A stretch of DNA of 64,000 nt, from NCBI GenBank assembly GCA_036489765.1, contig DASXFE010000040.1, positions 1 to 64,000 of the forward strand, written 5' to 3'. The notes beneath the pieces are model-generated. The model searched no databases and was not told the origin of the DNA. It was given only the letters and a program-made list of their open reading frames with translations. Shown piece after piece: positions 50,878-60,700 of the stretch. The stretch's first letter is position 1; every line of letters starts with the position of its first letter. A program made the translations under genes and the position numbers. This DNA is from DATARH01 sp036489765. Lineage in GTDB: Bacteria > Pseudomonadota > Alphaproteobacteria > ATCC43930 > CGMCC-115725.

Positions 50878-53064
50878 TCAGCCGAAGAACGAGCTGATGA
50901 TGCTTGAGACCCCGATGAGATGGATCGTGGAGCCGTCGCTGAGGGTGATGACGGTGTTGCCGCTGCTGTTCTGCTGAGAGGCGATCGTGTTGGTCTCGGC
51001 CGTTCCGCTTTCGTGGATCCGGTCGCCGGTGGCCTGATTGAAGTCGGTGACCGTGTCGGAGCCGGTCGCGTTGTTGCCAGCTCCCGGCGCGAGGAACTCG
51101 GCGCCGGTGTGACCCGAGACGAAGTCGATCGTCCCGGATCCCGACCCGGCGGAGATCGTATCGCCGGTGCCGCCCCAGACCGTGTTGGCGCCGCTGCCCA
51201 GAGCCACGGTCTGGTTGCCGGCGATCGCGTTGACGGTGTCGGCGCCCGAGCCCAGGGTGATGTTGTCGCCGTTGGCACCGATGATCTGCACGGCAGCCGA
51301 GCCGCCGGTCAGTGTGTCGTTGACGCCGGCGAAGACGATCGTCGTCCCCGCGGTGTTCGTGGCAGTGATCGGGTCGGTCCCGCCGGTGAAGGTGAGGAGC
51401 GTTCCGGTGGCCGATTTGATCGTGTCGCCGGCGGCCCCGAAGACGGTCGCATTGCCGGTGCCGAGGGTGATCGTCTCGTTGCCGGCGAGCGCGTTGACCG
51501 TATCCGTGCCGGAGCCGAGCGCGATGCTGTCGCCGCTGACGCCGACAAACTTCGCCGTCCCCGAGCCGCCGGTCAGCGTGTCGCCCGCCCCGCTGTTGAT
51601 CAACACCGAACCCGAGACGTCGGTCACGGTGATCGGAGTGCTGCCGCCGGTGAAGGTAACCGCGGGGCCGATGGTGTCGCCGGCCGCCCCGAAGACGGTC
51701 GCATTGCCGGTGCCGAGGGTAATGGTCTCGTTGCCGGCGAGCGCGTTGACCGTATCCGTGCCGGAGCCGAGCACGATGCTGTCGCCGCTGACGCCGACAA
51801 ACCTCGCCGTCCCCGAACCGCCGGTCAGCGTGTCGCCCGCCCCGCTGTTGATCAACACCGAATCGGCGACGTCGGTCACGGTGATCGGGGTGCTGCCGCC
51901 GGTGAAAGTGACCGCTGATCCGATCGTGTCGCCGGAGGCGCCGTAAATTGTCGCGTTGCCGGTGCCGAGGGTGATCGTCTCGTTGCCGGCCAGCGCATTG
52001 ACGGCTGAGTTTCCGGCCCCCAGCGTGATGTTGTCGCCGCTCGCACCGATGATCTGCGCGCTGGCCGTGCCGCCGGTCAGCGTATCGCCGGCGCCGCTGT
52101 TGATCACTACCGAACCGGCGACGTCGGTCACGGTGATCGCGTTGCTGCCCGCGTTGAAGGTCACCGCGGAGTTGATGGTGTCGCCCGCAGCGCCATAGAC
52201 CGTCGCATTACCCGAGCCGACAGTGATCGTTTCGTTGCCGGCCAGCGCATTGACGGTATCGGCGGCTGAGCCAAGTGTGATGCTGTCGCCGCTGGCGCCG
52301 ATGAAGCTCGCCGCTGCCGTGCCGCCGGTTAGCGAGTCGCCGGAGCCGCTGTTGATCAGCACCGCCCCCGAGGCGTCGACGGCCACGATGGAGTTGGTGC
52401 CGGCGGTGAACGCCACCAGCGTGCCGGCCGCCGAGCCGATGGTGTCGCCGGCCACGCCGAACACCGTCGCATTGCCGATGCCGAACGTGACCGTCTCGTT
52501 ACCGGCGAGCGCGTTGACCGTATCCGCACCCGAGCCCAGCGTGATGTTGTCGCCGCTGGCGCCGACAAACCTTGCGGCACCCGAGCCGCCGGTCAGCGTA
52601 TCTCCGGCACCGCTGTTGATCGCCACCGCCCCCGAGGCGTCGGTGACGACGATGCTGGCGCTGCCGGCGTTGAAGGTCACGAACGTATCGGTCGAGGACC
52701 CGATCGTGTCGGTGGCCGCGCCGAAGACCGTCGTGTTCGCGGTTCCCGTGACGACGTCTACATTGCCGATCAGGGCATTGATCGTGTCGTTGCCGTCGCC
52801 GCCGGTGATCGTGTCGCCGCCGCCGTTATCGGCGACAGCTATGTTGCCGTGCAGCAGGGTGAGCGAGTTGGCGCTGTTGAGCAGCGCGACGCCCTGGTAG
52901 CCCGCCGGTACGGGAAAGCTCGAACCGGTTGGGGAGAGGATGAGTTCGAGGTTGAAGTCGCCGGCGATCGGCGAAGGAAGGTTCGAGCCGTCCGGCGTCG
53001 CCACGAGGTTGATGGTCTGGGACGCCGCCGAAAAACTGAACTGTGCACCATTAACAGAAGCCAT
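50878..53064 (-). CDS. Large tandem-repeat type I secreted protein (RTX-like)
   Basis: A 728-residue Cys-free Gly/Thr/Asn/Asp-rich protein. The N-terminal domain (MASVNGAQFSFSAASQ, then GDFNLELIL and PAGYQG) is homologous to that of the 47139 protein. The body has six to seven tandem repeats of about 84 residues, each with NSGAGDTLTGG, a SGDxITLGSG motif, then VNALAGNETITLGTGNATVF and GAAGDTIG; units near 51424-51928 recur with a 252-bp period and are almost identical. The C-terminus TVITLSDGSTIHLIGVSSII plus SSFFG is the type I secretion type. A stacked beta-roll exported by an ABC/HlyD/TolC machine is inferred. Divergent transcription from the polysaccharide genes fits a surface role. Confidence 0.87.
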   Translation of the reverse strand: MASVNGAQFSFSAASQTINLVATPDGSNLPSPIAGDFNLELILSPTGSSFPVPAGYQGVALLNSANSLTLLHGNIAVADNGGGDTITGGDGNDTINALIGNVDVVTGTANTTVFGAATDTIGSSTDTFVTFNAGSASIVVTDASGAVAINSGAGDTLTGGSGAARFVGASGDNITLGSGADTVNALAGNETVTFGIGNATVFGVAGDTIGSAAGTLVAFTAGTNSIVAVDASGAVLINSGSGDSLTGGTAAASFIGASGDSITLGSAADTVNALAGNETITVGSGNATVYGAAGDTINSAVTFNAGSNAITVTDVAGSVVINSGAGDTLTGGTASAQIIGASGDNITLGAGNSAVNALAGNETITLGTGNATIYGASGDTIGSAVTFTGGSTPITVTDVADSVLINSGAGDTLTGGSGTARFVGVSGDSIVLGSGTDTVNALAGNETITLGTGNATVFGAAGDTIGPAVTFTGGSTPITVTDVSGSVLINSGAGDTLTGGSGTAKFVGVSGDSIALGSGTDTVNALAGNETITLGTGNATVFGAAGDTIKSATGTLLTFTGGTDPITATNTAGTTIVFAGVNDTLTGGSAAVQIIGANGDNITLGSGADTVNAIAGNQTVALGSGANTVWGGTGDTISAGSGSGTIDFVSGHTGAEFLAPGAGNNATGSDTVTDFNQATGDRIHESGTAETNTIASQQNSSGNTVITLSDGSTIHLIGVSSIISSFFG

Positions 53065-53722
53065 GGGGGGAGGGCCTGCTGTAATTAAGTTTAATTAACG
53101 AAGTCTCAAATGCAGATTAAATCCGAAGAGAGCAGGAACGGCAAGTTTCAAATTGCTGAAATAAGGGTTAACGGATCGGGCGCTGCGGCATTGGATCGCC
53201 GGGCAGGTGCAAAAAGAGCTAGCCGGGGCCGCCGCGAAAAAACCGTCCGGTCAACGAGTTATTGATAAGTGCCACCGTCATTTAGGATTTCGTTCCGCGC
53301 CAAAGTGCGGCAAAACGACGCAAATCCCTTCTGGATTGGCTCGTCGCGCGAAAGTTATTAGCGCACCAAAATGCCTGCAAAGCAGGCGATGTCTGCTCCA
53401 GGCCGAGAGACGGCCGGACTCCGCGTCCAATATTGGTCAATGACTTGGGCGTTTAATGTAATTGTCACGGCAGAGGCGAATGACCTCTTGCAGATAATGT
53501 GCGGCTGTCTCCTTGGCTCGGCTTGGTGACGATGCCCCTTCGGGCCGATCGCTCGCCGGCGGGGGCCGCACCTTTATCGTGATTGCGGATGGCCGTCACG
53601 CATTATCTGTCGCGGAGAGGCTTGCGCCTCCGCGCCGCGCAGGGGGCTGTCCTCGCCGGCGAGGGTACCGCCGCCGGGCGCCGTCGATTGTGGCAAACGA
53701 CACCCCTACAAGCTACTCTCGA
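53065..53722. other. 658-bp intergenic region between divergent genes
   Basis: No supported gene. It should contain the promoters of the repeat protein (reverse) and the 53723 gene (forward). The first 30 bases are A/T-rich, with TTAATT direct and inverted motifs at 53083-53100 (GTAATTAAGTTTAATTAACG) just upstream of the repeat-protein start. A weak pair of ATTATCTG/CAGATAAT motifs lies at 53491 and 53601. Confidence 0.5.
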
Positions 53723-54733
53723 ATGTGTGTCGATCCGGCGCCCCTAAACGATGCGCGGGAGGGCACGATAACCGTCACCGGGGGCAACCGCTTGAGCGAC
53801 ATCCAGACACAACCGGCCAAACCCTCGAGGAGGCGGGCAAAGACACCCGCGCGGCGTGTCAGGAAAGAACCGGCCCGCAAGAAATCGTCGGACATCGCGG
53901 TCAGCACGGATGCGACGGCACGGATCGTCACGTTCGCAAAGGAAGGTTCGTTCGCCGTTGCGGTGTCCCGTGGCCGGATCTCGCGGGCGGCTGCGCCCGG
54001 TGGAGCGCAGGAGGGCGCGGCACCGCTGATCTGGCTGGCGAGCCTGCCCTCGGACAGGGGGCAGCGGCCCGAGATCCTGGGGAATGGCGGCCGGCCGGAA
54101 AAATGGCTTGGAGAGGCGGGCGGGACGATCGGGGTCCACGCGAAGGGCGGCGATCGCATCATGGGACTGGTGATCGGCGCCGTGGGCAAATCGGGCTCTC
54201 CGCCGGCGATGAGCATCGAGACGCTCGACCCCGCGGAGGCCGAGGCGCGGTTCGGAGCGGCGCAAGGCCCCGCGCCGCCGTCGTCGGGCGAAGGTCCGCG
54301 GCGCGTCGCCATGCATGTCCTCGCCCATATCGAGCGCCTCGGAGACGTGCTCTACGGCGAGGCCGGCCGGATCGGCCTTCCGGAAGAGGCGAGGCGGATC
54401 GAGGGGTTCGCCATCGATATGCTGCAGGACATAGCGCCCCATCATGTGCAGTACAGAGCGATCTTTCGGGGCGGTGTCGAAGGGCCGTGGATCACGGGGC
54501 CCAATTTCTGCGGGACGCGCGGCCGCAGAGAGCCGCTGTGCGGGTTTGCCGTCCGCCTCGCGCCGCATCTGCAAGAACGGTTCTCGATAAGCTACTGCGG
54601 CGGGTTTTCCAACAGCGGCATCGGCCGGCCGTGCTCCAACGGCGAGGTTTGCCAGATGACCACCGACGACTATCTCGTGTCGATGGTGATCGAGATTTTC
54701 GACAACGAAAACCCGTCCGCGGCTGGCGATTAG
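53723..54733 (+). CDS. Protein of unknown function with ChW-like C-terminal repeats
   Basis: About 336 residues from ATG 53723; TTG 53792 (MSDIQTQPAKPSRRR) is an alternative start, and the frame is open further upstream. The first 60 residues are very basic (RRRAKTPARRVRKEPARKK) and probably disordered. The rest holds repeated segments that resemble clostridial hydrophobic W (ChW) units: WLGEAGGTIGVHAKGGDRIM, HVLAHIERLGDVLYGEAGRI with RIEGFAI, and CGTRGRREPLCGFAVRLAP followed by YCGGFSNSG. No signal peptide is seen. It is the first gene of the polysaccharide block, so a surface or carbohydrate-related role is guessed. Confidence 0.6.
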   Translation: MCVDPAPLNDAREGTITVTGGNRLSDIQTQPAKPSRRRAKTPARRVRKEPARKKSSDIAVSTDATARIVTFAKEGSFAVAVSRGRISRAAAPGGAQEGAAPLIWLASLPSDRGQRPEILGNGGRPEKWLGEAGGTIGVHAKGGDRIMGLVIGAVGKSGSPPAMSIETLDPAEAEARFGAAQGPAPPSSGEGPRRVAMHVLAHIERLGDVLYGEAGRIGLPEEARRIEGFAIDMLQDIAPHHVQYRAIFRGGVEGPWITGPNFCGTRGRREPLCGFAVRLAPHLQERFSISYCGGFSNSGIGRPCSNGEVCQMTTDDYLVSMVIEIFDNENPSAAGD

Positions 54734-54819
54734 GACGGCAAGGCCCGACCAGGCGGCCTGATCGGCGAGGCGCCGACGCCTTTGCGTGTGGCGTTGCGCG
54801 GGTAACTTTGGAGTTCCGG

Positions 54820-55932
54820 ATGCCCCCCAAGTTTGGCCTTATGTACTATTCCGATACGGGGAATCTGGGCGACGAGATACAAAGCATCGCGGCTCGTCAA
54901 TTTTTTCCGACAGTGGACCATTGGATAGATCGCGAACATCTGCATGAATTTTATCCGCCGAACGACGAAGGTGTTTCAATAGTACTGAACGGCTGGTTCA
55001 TGCATCATGCGGAAAACTGGCCGCCGGCACCAAACATATTACCGTTGCTTATTTCATTCCATATATCTACGTGGCGTGGGGGTGGCGTTGGGCTTTGCGC
55101 CAAGGATGTGTTCCTGGAAAAGCCGTTCGCCAAATACCTTCAGGCCTTTGGCCCGGTAGGCGCCCGCGATTACGGTACCTTGAGGCTTCTGCGGGATGCC
55201 GGGATCGATTCTTATTTTTCCGGGTGCCTGTCGATGACCCTGCCGCGACCCTCAGTGCAGTCGCGCCCTGATTTGCTCGTCCTCAACGATGTTTCCGCAG
55301 AGGTGCATGCCTTTGTCGGCCGGAATACCAAAAGGGAAATCGTCGCGACCGCTCATGGCAATTTCGCGCCGAGAGACCGGGTTCGACGGTTTGAAGAAGC
55401 GGAGCGTCTCATTCAGGTATACGCGACCGCGTCGTGCGTCATAACTAGCCGCATTCACTGCGCGTTGCCCTGCCTGGCATTGGGAACTCCTGTTCTCCTG
55501 TTGCATGATGGCCATGATGAAAATCGACTCGGTGCCGGATTGGAGTTTGTTGCTCATTGCACCGAAAGCGAATTCATGAGCGGTGAAGTCGACTTCTACC
55601 TCAATGATCCAAAGCCAAATCCCGAGACCTTCAGGCCCTACCGAAATGCGTTGATCCGATCCGTCCAGGAGTTTGTAGCAGCCTCGGCAGACCATCAACG
55701 GAGCCCCGAGTTTCCGCTAACCCTGATGGACTATGCGAACGCATCAATGATTCAGCGGGAACAGCTTTCTCGCCTGGCGCTTGTCGAGCAAAAGCGACGG
55801 AATGATCTCGAGGCGAAGATCGGCGGCCTTTCGGCTCTGCTGGATCAGGCAGAGAACCGGTTGAGGGCCGGGCTCGATAATGCGGGCAGCATTTCGGACC
55901 TTATCCACGACGCCCGGAAGATAATTGCCTAG
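54820..55932 (+). CDS. Polysaccharide pyruvyl transferase family protein
   Basis: A 370-residue protein with the pyruvyl-transferase-like fold. It has MYYSDTGNLGDEIQSIAARQ at the N-terminus (GxxNxGDxL pattern), GPVGARDYGTLRLLRDAGID (the R/S-x-D-x-G/T element) and, later, ASCVITSRIHCALPCLALGT with the conserved SRIH. After the domain (about residue 290) comes a coiled-coil-like tail (QREQLSRLALVEQKRRNDLE). Base composition is lower in GC than the neighbours, a sign of lateral acquisition. It probably decorates surface glycans. Its stop overlaps the end of the convergent GT14-like gene by 4 bp. Confidence 0.85.
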   Translation: MPPKFGLMYYSDTGNLGDEIQSIAARQFFPTVDHWIDREHLHEFYPPNDEGVSIVLNGWFMHHAENWPPAPNILPLLISFHISTWRGGGVGLCAKDVFLEKPFAKYLQAFGPVGARDYGTLRLLRDAGIDSYFSGCLSMTLPRPSVQSRPDLLVLNDVSAEVHAFVGRNTKREIVATAHGNFAPRDRVRRFEEAERLIQVYATASCVITSRIHCALPCLALGTPVLLLHDGHDENRLGAGLEFVAHCTESEFMSGEVDFYLNDPKPNPETFRPYRNALIRSVQEFVAASADHQRSPEFPLTLMDYANASMIQREQLSRLALVEQKRRNDLEAKIGGLSALLDQAENRLRAGLDNAGSISDLIHDARKIIA

Positions 55933-57416
55933 CCGGTCGCTTCTTCCGCCTCTGCGAGATATTTCTGGTAGTCGCCTATGCCGGTATTTTTTCGGGCAAA
56001 CAGTTCATCCGAATGGGCAGCGGACGCCAGAATGTCCCGGTATCGGGCATCGTCGATTATCGTGGGGTTTGCCCCATCGTAGAACAAGCTTTTCCAAAGG
56101 ACGCTGATCTTTCCTTTCTGTTCGAAGGCGTGCGCCGTCGTTTGGAAGAAGCATTCATCTGCGATGAAAATATCGGCGAATCCTTGGTTGAATATCGCCG
56201 TTGTCTCGTCCGAGCTGAGGATCTGGCAGAATTTTCGGCTGCACATCACCCACATCCGCCCGGCGACCAATTCGAATCGCTGGAAGAATTTTTCCCGTTC
56301 GCGCGCCCGGACCGGCGTCAATTTGTTGAAGATCAGCGTCGAGGCGTAGAAATCCTCGACTACGGAAAAACTATACCGCTCCGCCAAGGTGGTCGTGATC
56401 CTGCGGTTTTCGATCTTTTCTTCGGTGCAGACGGCCATCAAGTCCACATCGACTTGCAGGTGGGTGTCCAGTCGGAAGCTGAACAGGCGGTAGGAAGGCT
56501 CCGCCGGCTCATCGCCGATAATGAACAGCTCGGGCTTGACGACCACCTCGAAGGGGTGCGTCCATCGGGACCCGCAGAAATCGTACAACCGGAGCGCGCT
56601 CACCTGCCCGAGGAGGCGCGGTTTTGACACCAGCGGAACGTCGACTGTCGAGACAAACATCGCCTGGCGCCAACCGCGAATGTTGGCCAAGGCATAGTCT
56701 ATTGCGCATAACATAGACTTGACGATAGACGGGCCTCCCCAAAGCGCCCGCGGCGCGCGCGGAACGAAAACGCCGGGGTATTCATTCTCGATGGTTTGCT
56801 TGATGCCGGGATAGTCGGTCGGATCGAGACAATCGAGCCACACCAGTATTCTGACGTCGTCGCCGTAGAGAAATTTGACCAGCTCCAGGTTCGGACGTTG
56901 TCCGGGAAGACAGGCTCCCATGACGATGAACAGGATCCGAGGCGGGTCGGCGGCGGCCATCGTCTCGTTACCGGCCATCCGAAACGATTCGACCATGACA
57001 CTTAGCTGGCGGCCGTCGCGGCCGTACCCGAACGCTTCGGGGGCGGCGGCGTCGGGATGGTACAGGCGTATCTGGTTGGTGCCCGTGCAGCTGACGGCGG
57101 CCTCGGGGACCGCGAACGTGATCTCGGTGGCTTGCGGGTCAACGAGCTCGTGGTGTCCCAAGAGGAGCTCGTTGAAATAGAGGGATATCCGCTGACGCTC
57201 GACAAACCCCCGCAGGAGCAACGGCCGTACGCGAAGGCTGATCGCATAGGGGGCGGCAGTCGGTGCCGGAGGCAGCGTGATCGTGCTCTCCGTTCCTGTC
57301 GCCCACGTTCCCTCGGGCTCCGGCGCACCCCATCCGCGGCCGAGGAGCAGCATCTCGATCGGCATCGATGCGGCGGTAAAACTCGCTTCAATCATATGCC
57401 GTAAGCCCGTTCCCAT
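55929..57416 (-). CDS. GT14-like (core-2/I-branching) glycosyltransferase with N-terminal beta domain
   Basis: A 495-residue protein. The N-terminal 145 residues form a beta-rich domain of unknown type (LLLGRGWGAPEPEG, TNQIRLYHPD). From about residue 160, PPRILFIVMGACLPGQ opens a region resembling core-2/I-branching enzymes. RALWGGPSIVKSMLCAIDYA matches the WGG-S-x-V donor-site block, RQAMFVSTVDVPLVSK takes the place of the LSGxDyPL block, and FIADECFFQTTAHAF is the family's D-E-x-F-F-Q-T motif. Transfer of a sugar to a surface glycan is inferred. It is encoded convergent to the pyruvyl-transferase-like gene. Confidence 0.7.
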   Translation of the reverse strand: MGTGLRHMIEASFTAASMPIEMLLLGRGWGAPEPEGTWATGTESTITLPPAPTAAPYAISLRVRPLLLRGFVERQRISLYFNELLLGHHELVDPQATEITFAVPEAAVSCTGTNQIRLYHPDAAAPEAFGYGRDGRQLSVMVESFRMAGNETMAAADPPRILFIVMGACLPGQRPNLELVKFLYGDDVRILVWLDCLDPTDYPGIKQTIENEYPGVFVPRAPRALWGGPSIVKSMLCAIDYALANIRGWRQAMFVSTVDVPLVSKPRLLGQVSALRLYDFCGSRWTHPFEVVVKPELFIIGDEPAEPSYRLFSFRLDTHLQVDVDLMAVCTEEKIENRRITTTLAERYSFSVVEDFYASTLIFNKLTPVRAREREKFFQRFELVAGRMWVMCSRKFCQILSSDETTAIFNQGFADIFIADECFFQTTAHAFEQKGKISVLWKSLFYDGANPTIIDDARYRDILASAAHSDELFARKNTGIGDYQKYLAEAEEATG

Positions 57417-57440
57417 GCGTAGTCAGGAGCCCCATTTTAG

Positions 57441-57722
57441 GGGCGATTCCGCAAGCATTTCCACGAACAAGGGTATCTCGAAGGACGGTTTGGGGTAAAA
57501 CCGGACGTTGATGAAGAATTCTATACGAAGATGTATCCTGACGTGGCCACGGCGATCAGCGCGGGGCAGGTTGCCTCGGCGCACGAACACTATGTGGGTG
57601 GGCAGGGGCGCAGGCGAAGGCCGATTTGCCGATTCGGAAGAAATGACGACGTTGAAACCATGGCTAGAGGGGATAGTCAGAAGATAAGGCAAAAGTTGTT
57701 GCGGGAGCACTTTTGTAAATGA
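57441..57722 (+). pseudogene. Remnant of a polysaccharide-type protein with EGR/YPDV modules
   Basis: After the TAG at 57438-57440 the frame reads FRKHFHEQGYLEGRFG, VDEEFYTKMYPDVATAISAG and SAHEHYVGGQGRRRRP, two copies of a module (D-x-x-F/W-Y-x-x-x-Y-P-D-V-A...H-Y/F-x-x-x-G-x-x-E-G-R) common in large glycosyltransferases. No start codon precedes the module; ATG 57531 is inside it. The TGA at 57720-57722 overlaps the ATG of the next gene. It looks like the broken end of a once longer gene. A 63-residue product from 57531 cannot be excluded. Confidence 0.65.
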
Positions 57723-60700
57723 GACAGGTAGACGGCCATATCGATTTCTATGGCTATCACGATGGTGCGCACGGGTGGTTTTTGGGCGGATGGGCCAGCG
57801 GCTGGTCCACATCCGACTGGCCAGTCGCGACGGCGGCGTATTTCTCCAACGGCGAGGTCCACGGCGACGACTACCTCGCCACGCTCTATCCCCGCGCAGA
57901 CCTCGGCGGCCGAGGATCCGGATTTGTGCTGTTTGTCCGCGGCGAGGAGACGCTCGCCGATTTTCAAAGGCTGGCGATAAGCTGGAACGACCAGGCCGTC
58001 GAAATCATCCCGTCGCCGCCGCCTTCGCGCCTTCGCGGACGGGCCTTGCTGGCAGCGATCCTGCCGCCGCTACACAGCCGAGATGCGGCCCCGGACCCTC
58101 AGCCGATGCTCAGGCTGGCGGCAGCCGAACACGGTGCAACGGCCCAGCCTGGACGAGGGCAGAGCCAGACGGTTGGTTCGGCGCCGCTGATCGAGCGCGC
58201 CCAGCGGTTGCTTCAGGCGGTTTTTGCCACGCCCTTTGTCGATGATGCCCTTTGTCGGCAAAATCTCGGCATTGGCAAGGGCAACATCGAGGCCGCAATT
58301 CTGTATATGCAATTGCCGCCGTTGGCACGACCGAAGATCTCTCATTTCTTCGATCCGGTATTTTATTTTGAGATATATCCGGAGTTGCGGGCGCAAGGCG
58401 AGCCATTTGATCCTTTGCTGCACTATATATTCACCGGGTGCGGGGAGGGGCGGTATCCTCATCCGCTGATCGACATCGATTACATGAAATCCGTCGATGG
58501 GTTCCTGCTCTCGTCCGAGCCGACGATTTCCGAAATTTCGGATGTGCTGCGAAAGGATCTCGTCGATCCGAGCCCGTATTTCTCGATCGAGGCGTATCGC
58601 GAGCAGGTTGCCGGGGTGTCGATCGAGGGCGGATGTCTCCACCATTATCTGTCGCAAGGGTACTTGCGCGATTTGCGCCCCAACGCGTTGCTGGACCCGG
58701 CTTGGTATTATCGACAGCTCGACGGGGTTTACGATTATTGGTCGGGGCTTCGCCATTTCATCCGCCTCGGCGACGGCGAGGGGAGGGCGCCGAGCCCTGA
58801 ATTCGATTCAAAGCGGTACCTGATCGACCATCCGGATGTCGCGGCCGCCGGGACGCCTGCCCTGTGGCACTACCTGACCCGGGGATGGGAGGAACACCGC
58901 CGGCATCGGGCGCTGGCTGTGCCGCCCAGCGGAGACGATCGGCGCGCCGAGGAGACCCGGGCCGACGCGGGCGACGCGTTCGCCTCCTACAAGCGTATGC
59001 GGGAGCGCCTGGCCGATATTCGCCAGACCCAAAAGGACAGCGTATCCGTCGGTCCCTGCACGATCGAGGAATGCCCGGATGTCGCGGCGGCCGTCGCCAG
59101 CATCGAATTCCCGGCCCCGGGAAGCGAGGCCCCGACAGTCTCGATTCTCATTCCGGCTTATAACGAGAGCCGGCATACGGCCGAGTGCCTGCAGGCCATC
59201 GCGAATTCCGGCTCCAAAACGGGATACGAGGTGATCCTCGCGGATGACGCATCCCCGGAAGAGGCGGTGCGGTTATTCTCCAGGATCAGCAACATCACCG
59301 TGATCCGCCATCCGCAGAACCTGGGGTTTTTGAGAAATTGCAACGCCGCGCTGGGGGCTTGCCGGGGCAAGTACCTCCTACTGCTCAATAACGATGCGCA
59401 GCTCATGCCCGGAGCGCTCGACGCCATGGTCAAGGTGCTGGAGGAGGACCCGGAGGTGGCGGCCGTGGGCCCCAAAATCCTGTATCCGAACGGGCGCCTG
59501 CAGGAAGCGGGGTGTGCGGTCAATCGCGACGGCGTCAGCACGATGGTGGGTCTTTTCGGCGACCCAGACGAGCCGGCGTTCAATTACGACCGCGACGTCC
59601 ACTATTGCTCGGGCGCCGCGCTGCTGGTGCGGCGAAGCGCGATCGGAGACGAGTTGTTCGACGAAACCTTCGCGCCGGCCTATTGCGAGGATGTCGACCT
59701 GTGCCTCCAGCTCTTATCGGCGGGCTGGCGGGTCGTCTATTGTCACGCCGCGACGGTCGTTCACCACCTCAGCGTGTCGATGAACCAGCAGTCAGTCATG
59801 CGCCGCCTGCAACGGGTCGCGAAGAACCAGCATAAGCTGACACAGAAATGGACCGAGTTTCTCGCGGGCCTCAACTCGGCCCGAGTGATCGCTTTTTATC
59901 TGCCGCAATATCATGCGACGCCCGAAAACGATTATTACTGGGGACAGGGGTTTACGGAGTGGACGAACGTGACGAAGGCCACTCCGGCCTATTCGGGACA
60001 CTACCAGCCGCACCTGCCGTCCGATCTCGGCTTTTATGATCTGCGGCTGAAGGAGACCTTCGTCCGCCAGGCAGAGTTGGCGCGGCGGTACGGCATCGCC
60101 GGATTTTGCGTCTACTATTACAATTTCGGCGATCGGCGCGCGCTCGACCAGGCCTTTGAGGCCGCGCTTGCGGATCCGTCGGTGGATTTTCCGTTCTGCG
60201 TGTGCTGGGCCAACGAAAACTGGACCCGGCATTGGGATGGCGGCAGCCGCGAGATCATCTTCGAGCAGAAATACGACGAGACGACGCTAAGGGCGATCGT
60301 CGAGGACGTGGTGCGCTATGCCGGCGATCCGCGGTACATCCGGGTCAACGGCAAGCCGCTGTTTCTGGTCTATCGGCCGACCTTGATCCCCGATCCGCAA
60401 GCCTTCGCCCACTCCTGCCGAGGCGCATTCCGCGACGCGGGGTTCCCGGGGGTCCAGCTCGTCTATGTCGAGAGCATGGAGATCGCCAAAGAGGGGCTGC
60501 CGCCTTCCGAGATCGGGTTCGACGCGTCGGTGGAGTTTCCTCCGCACGGTCAAGCCATTCGCTATGACGAAAAGATCGACATCTTCCGCGAGGGGTTCGA
60601 GGGGCAGGTGTACGATTACGAGGCGACCGTGCTCGCCTCGCTCACCCAACCGCGACCCGGTTATACACGGTACCCGACGGTTTTCCCGAACTGGGACAAC

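Noticed and set aside
51424..52750. Tandem repeats as a possible CRISPR array
   Set aside because: The period is 252 bp, the repeats are in frame and encode a secreted beta-roll protein; there are no short conserved repeats with unique spacers.
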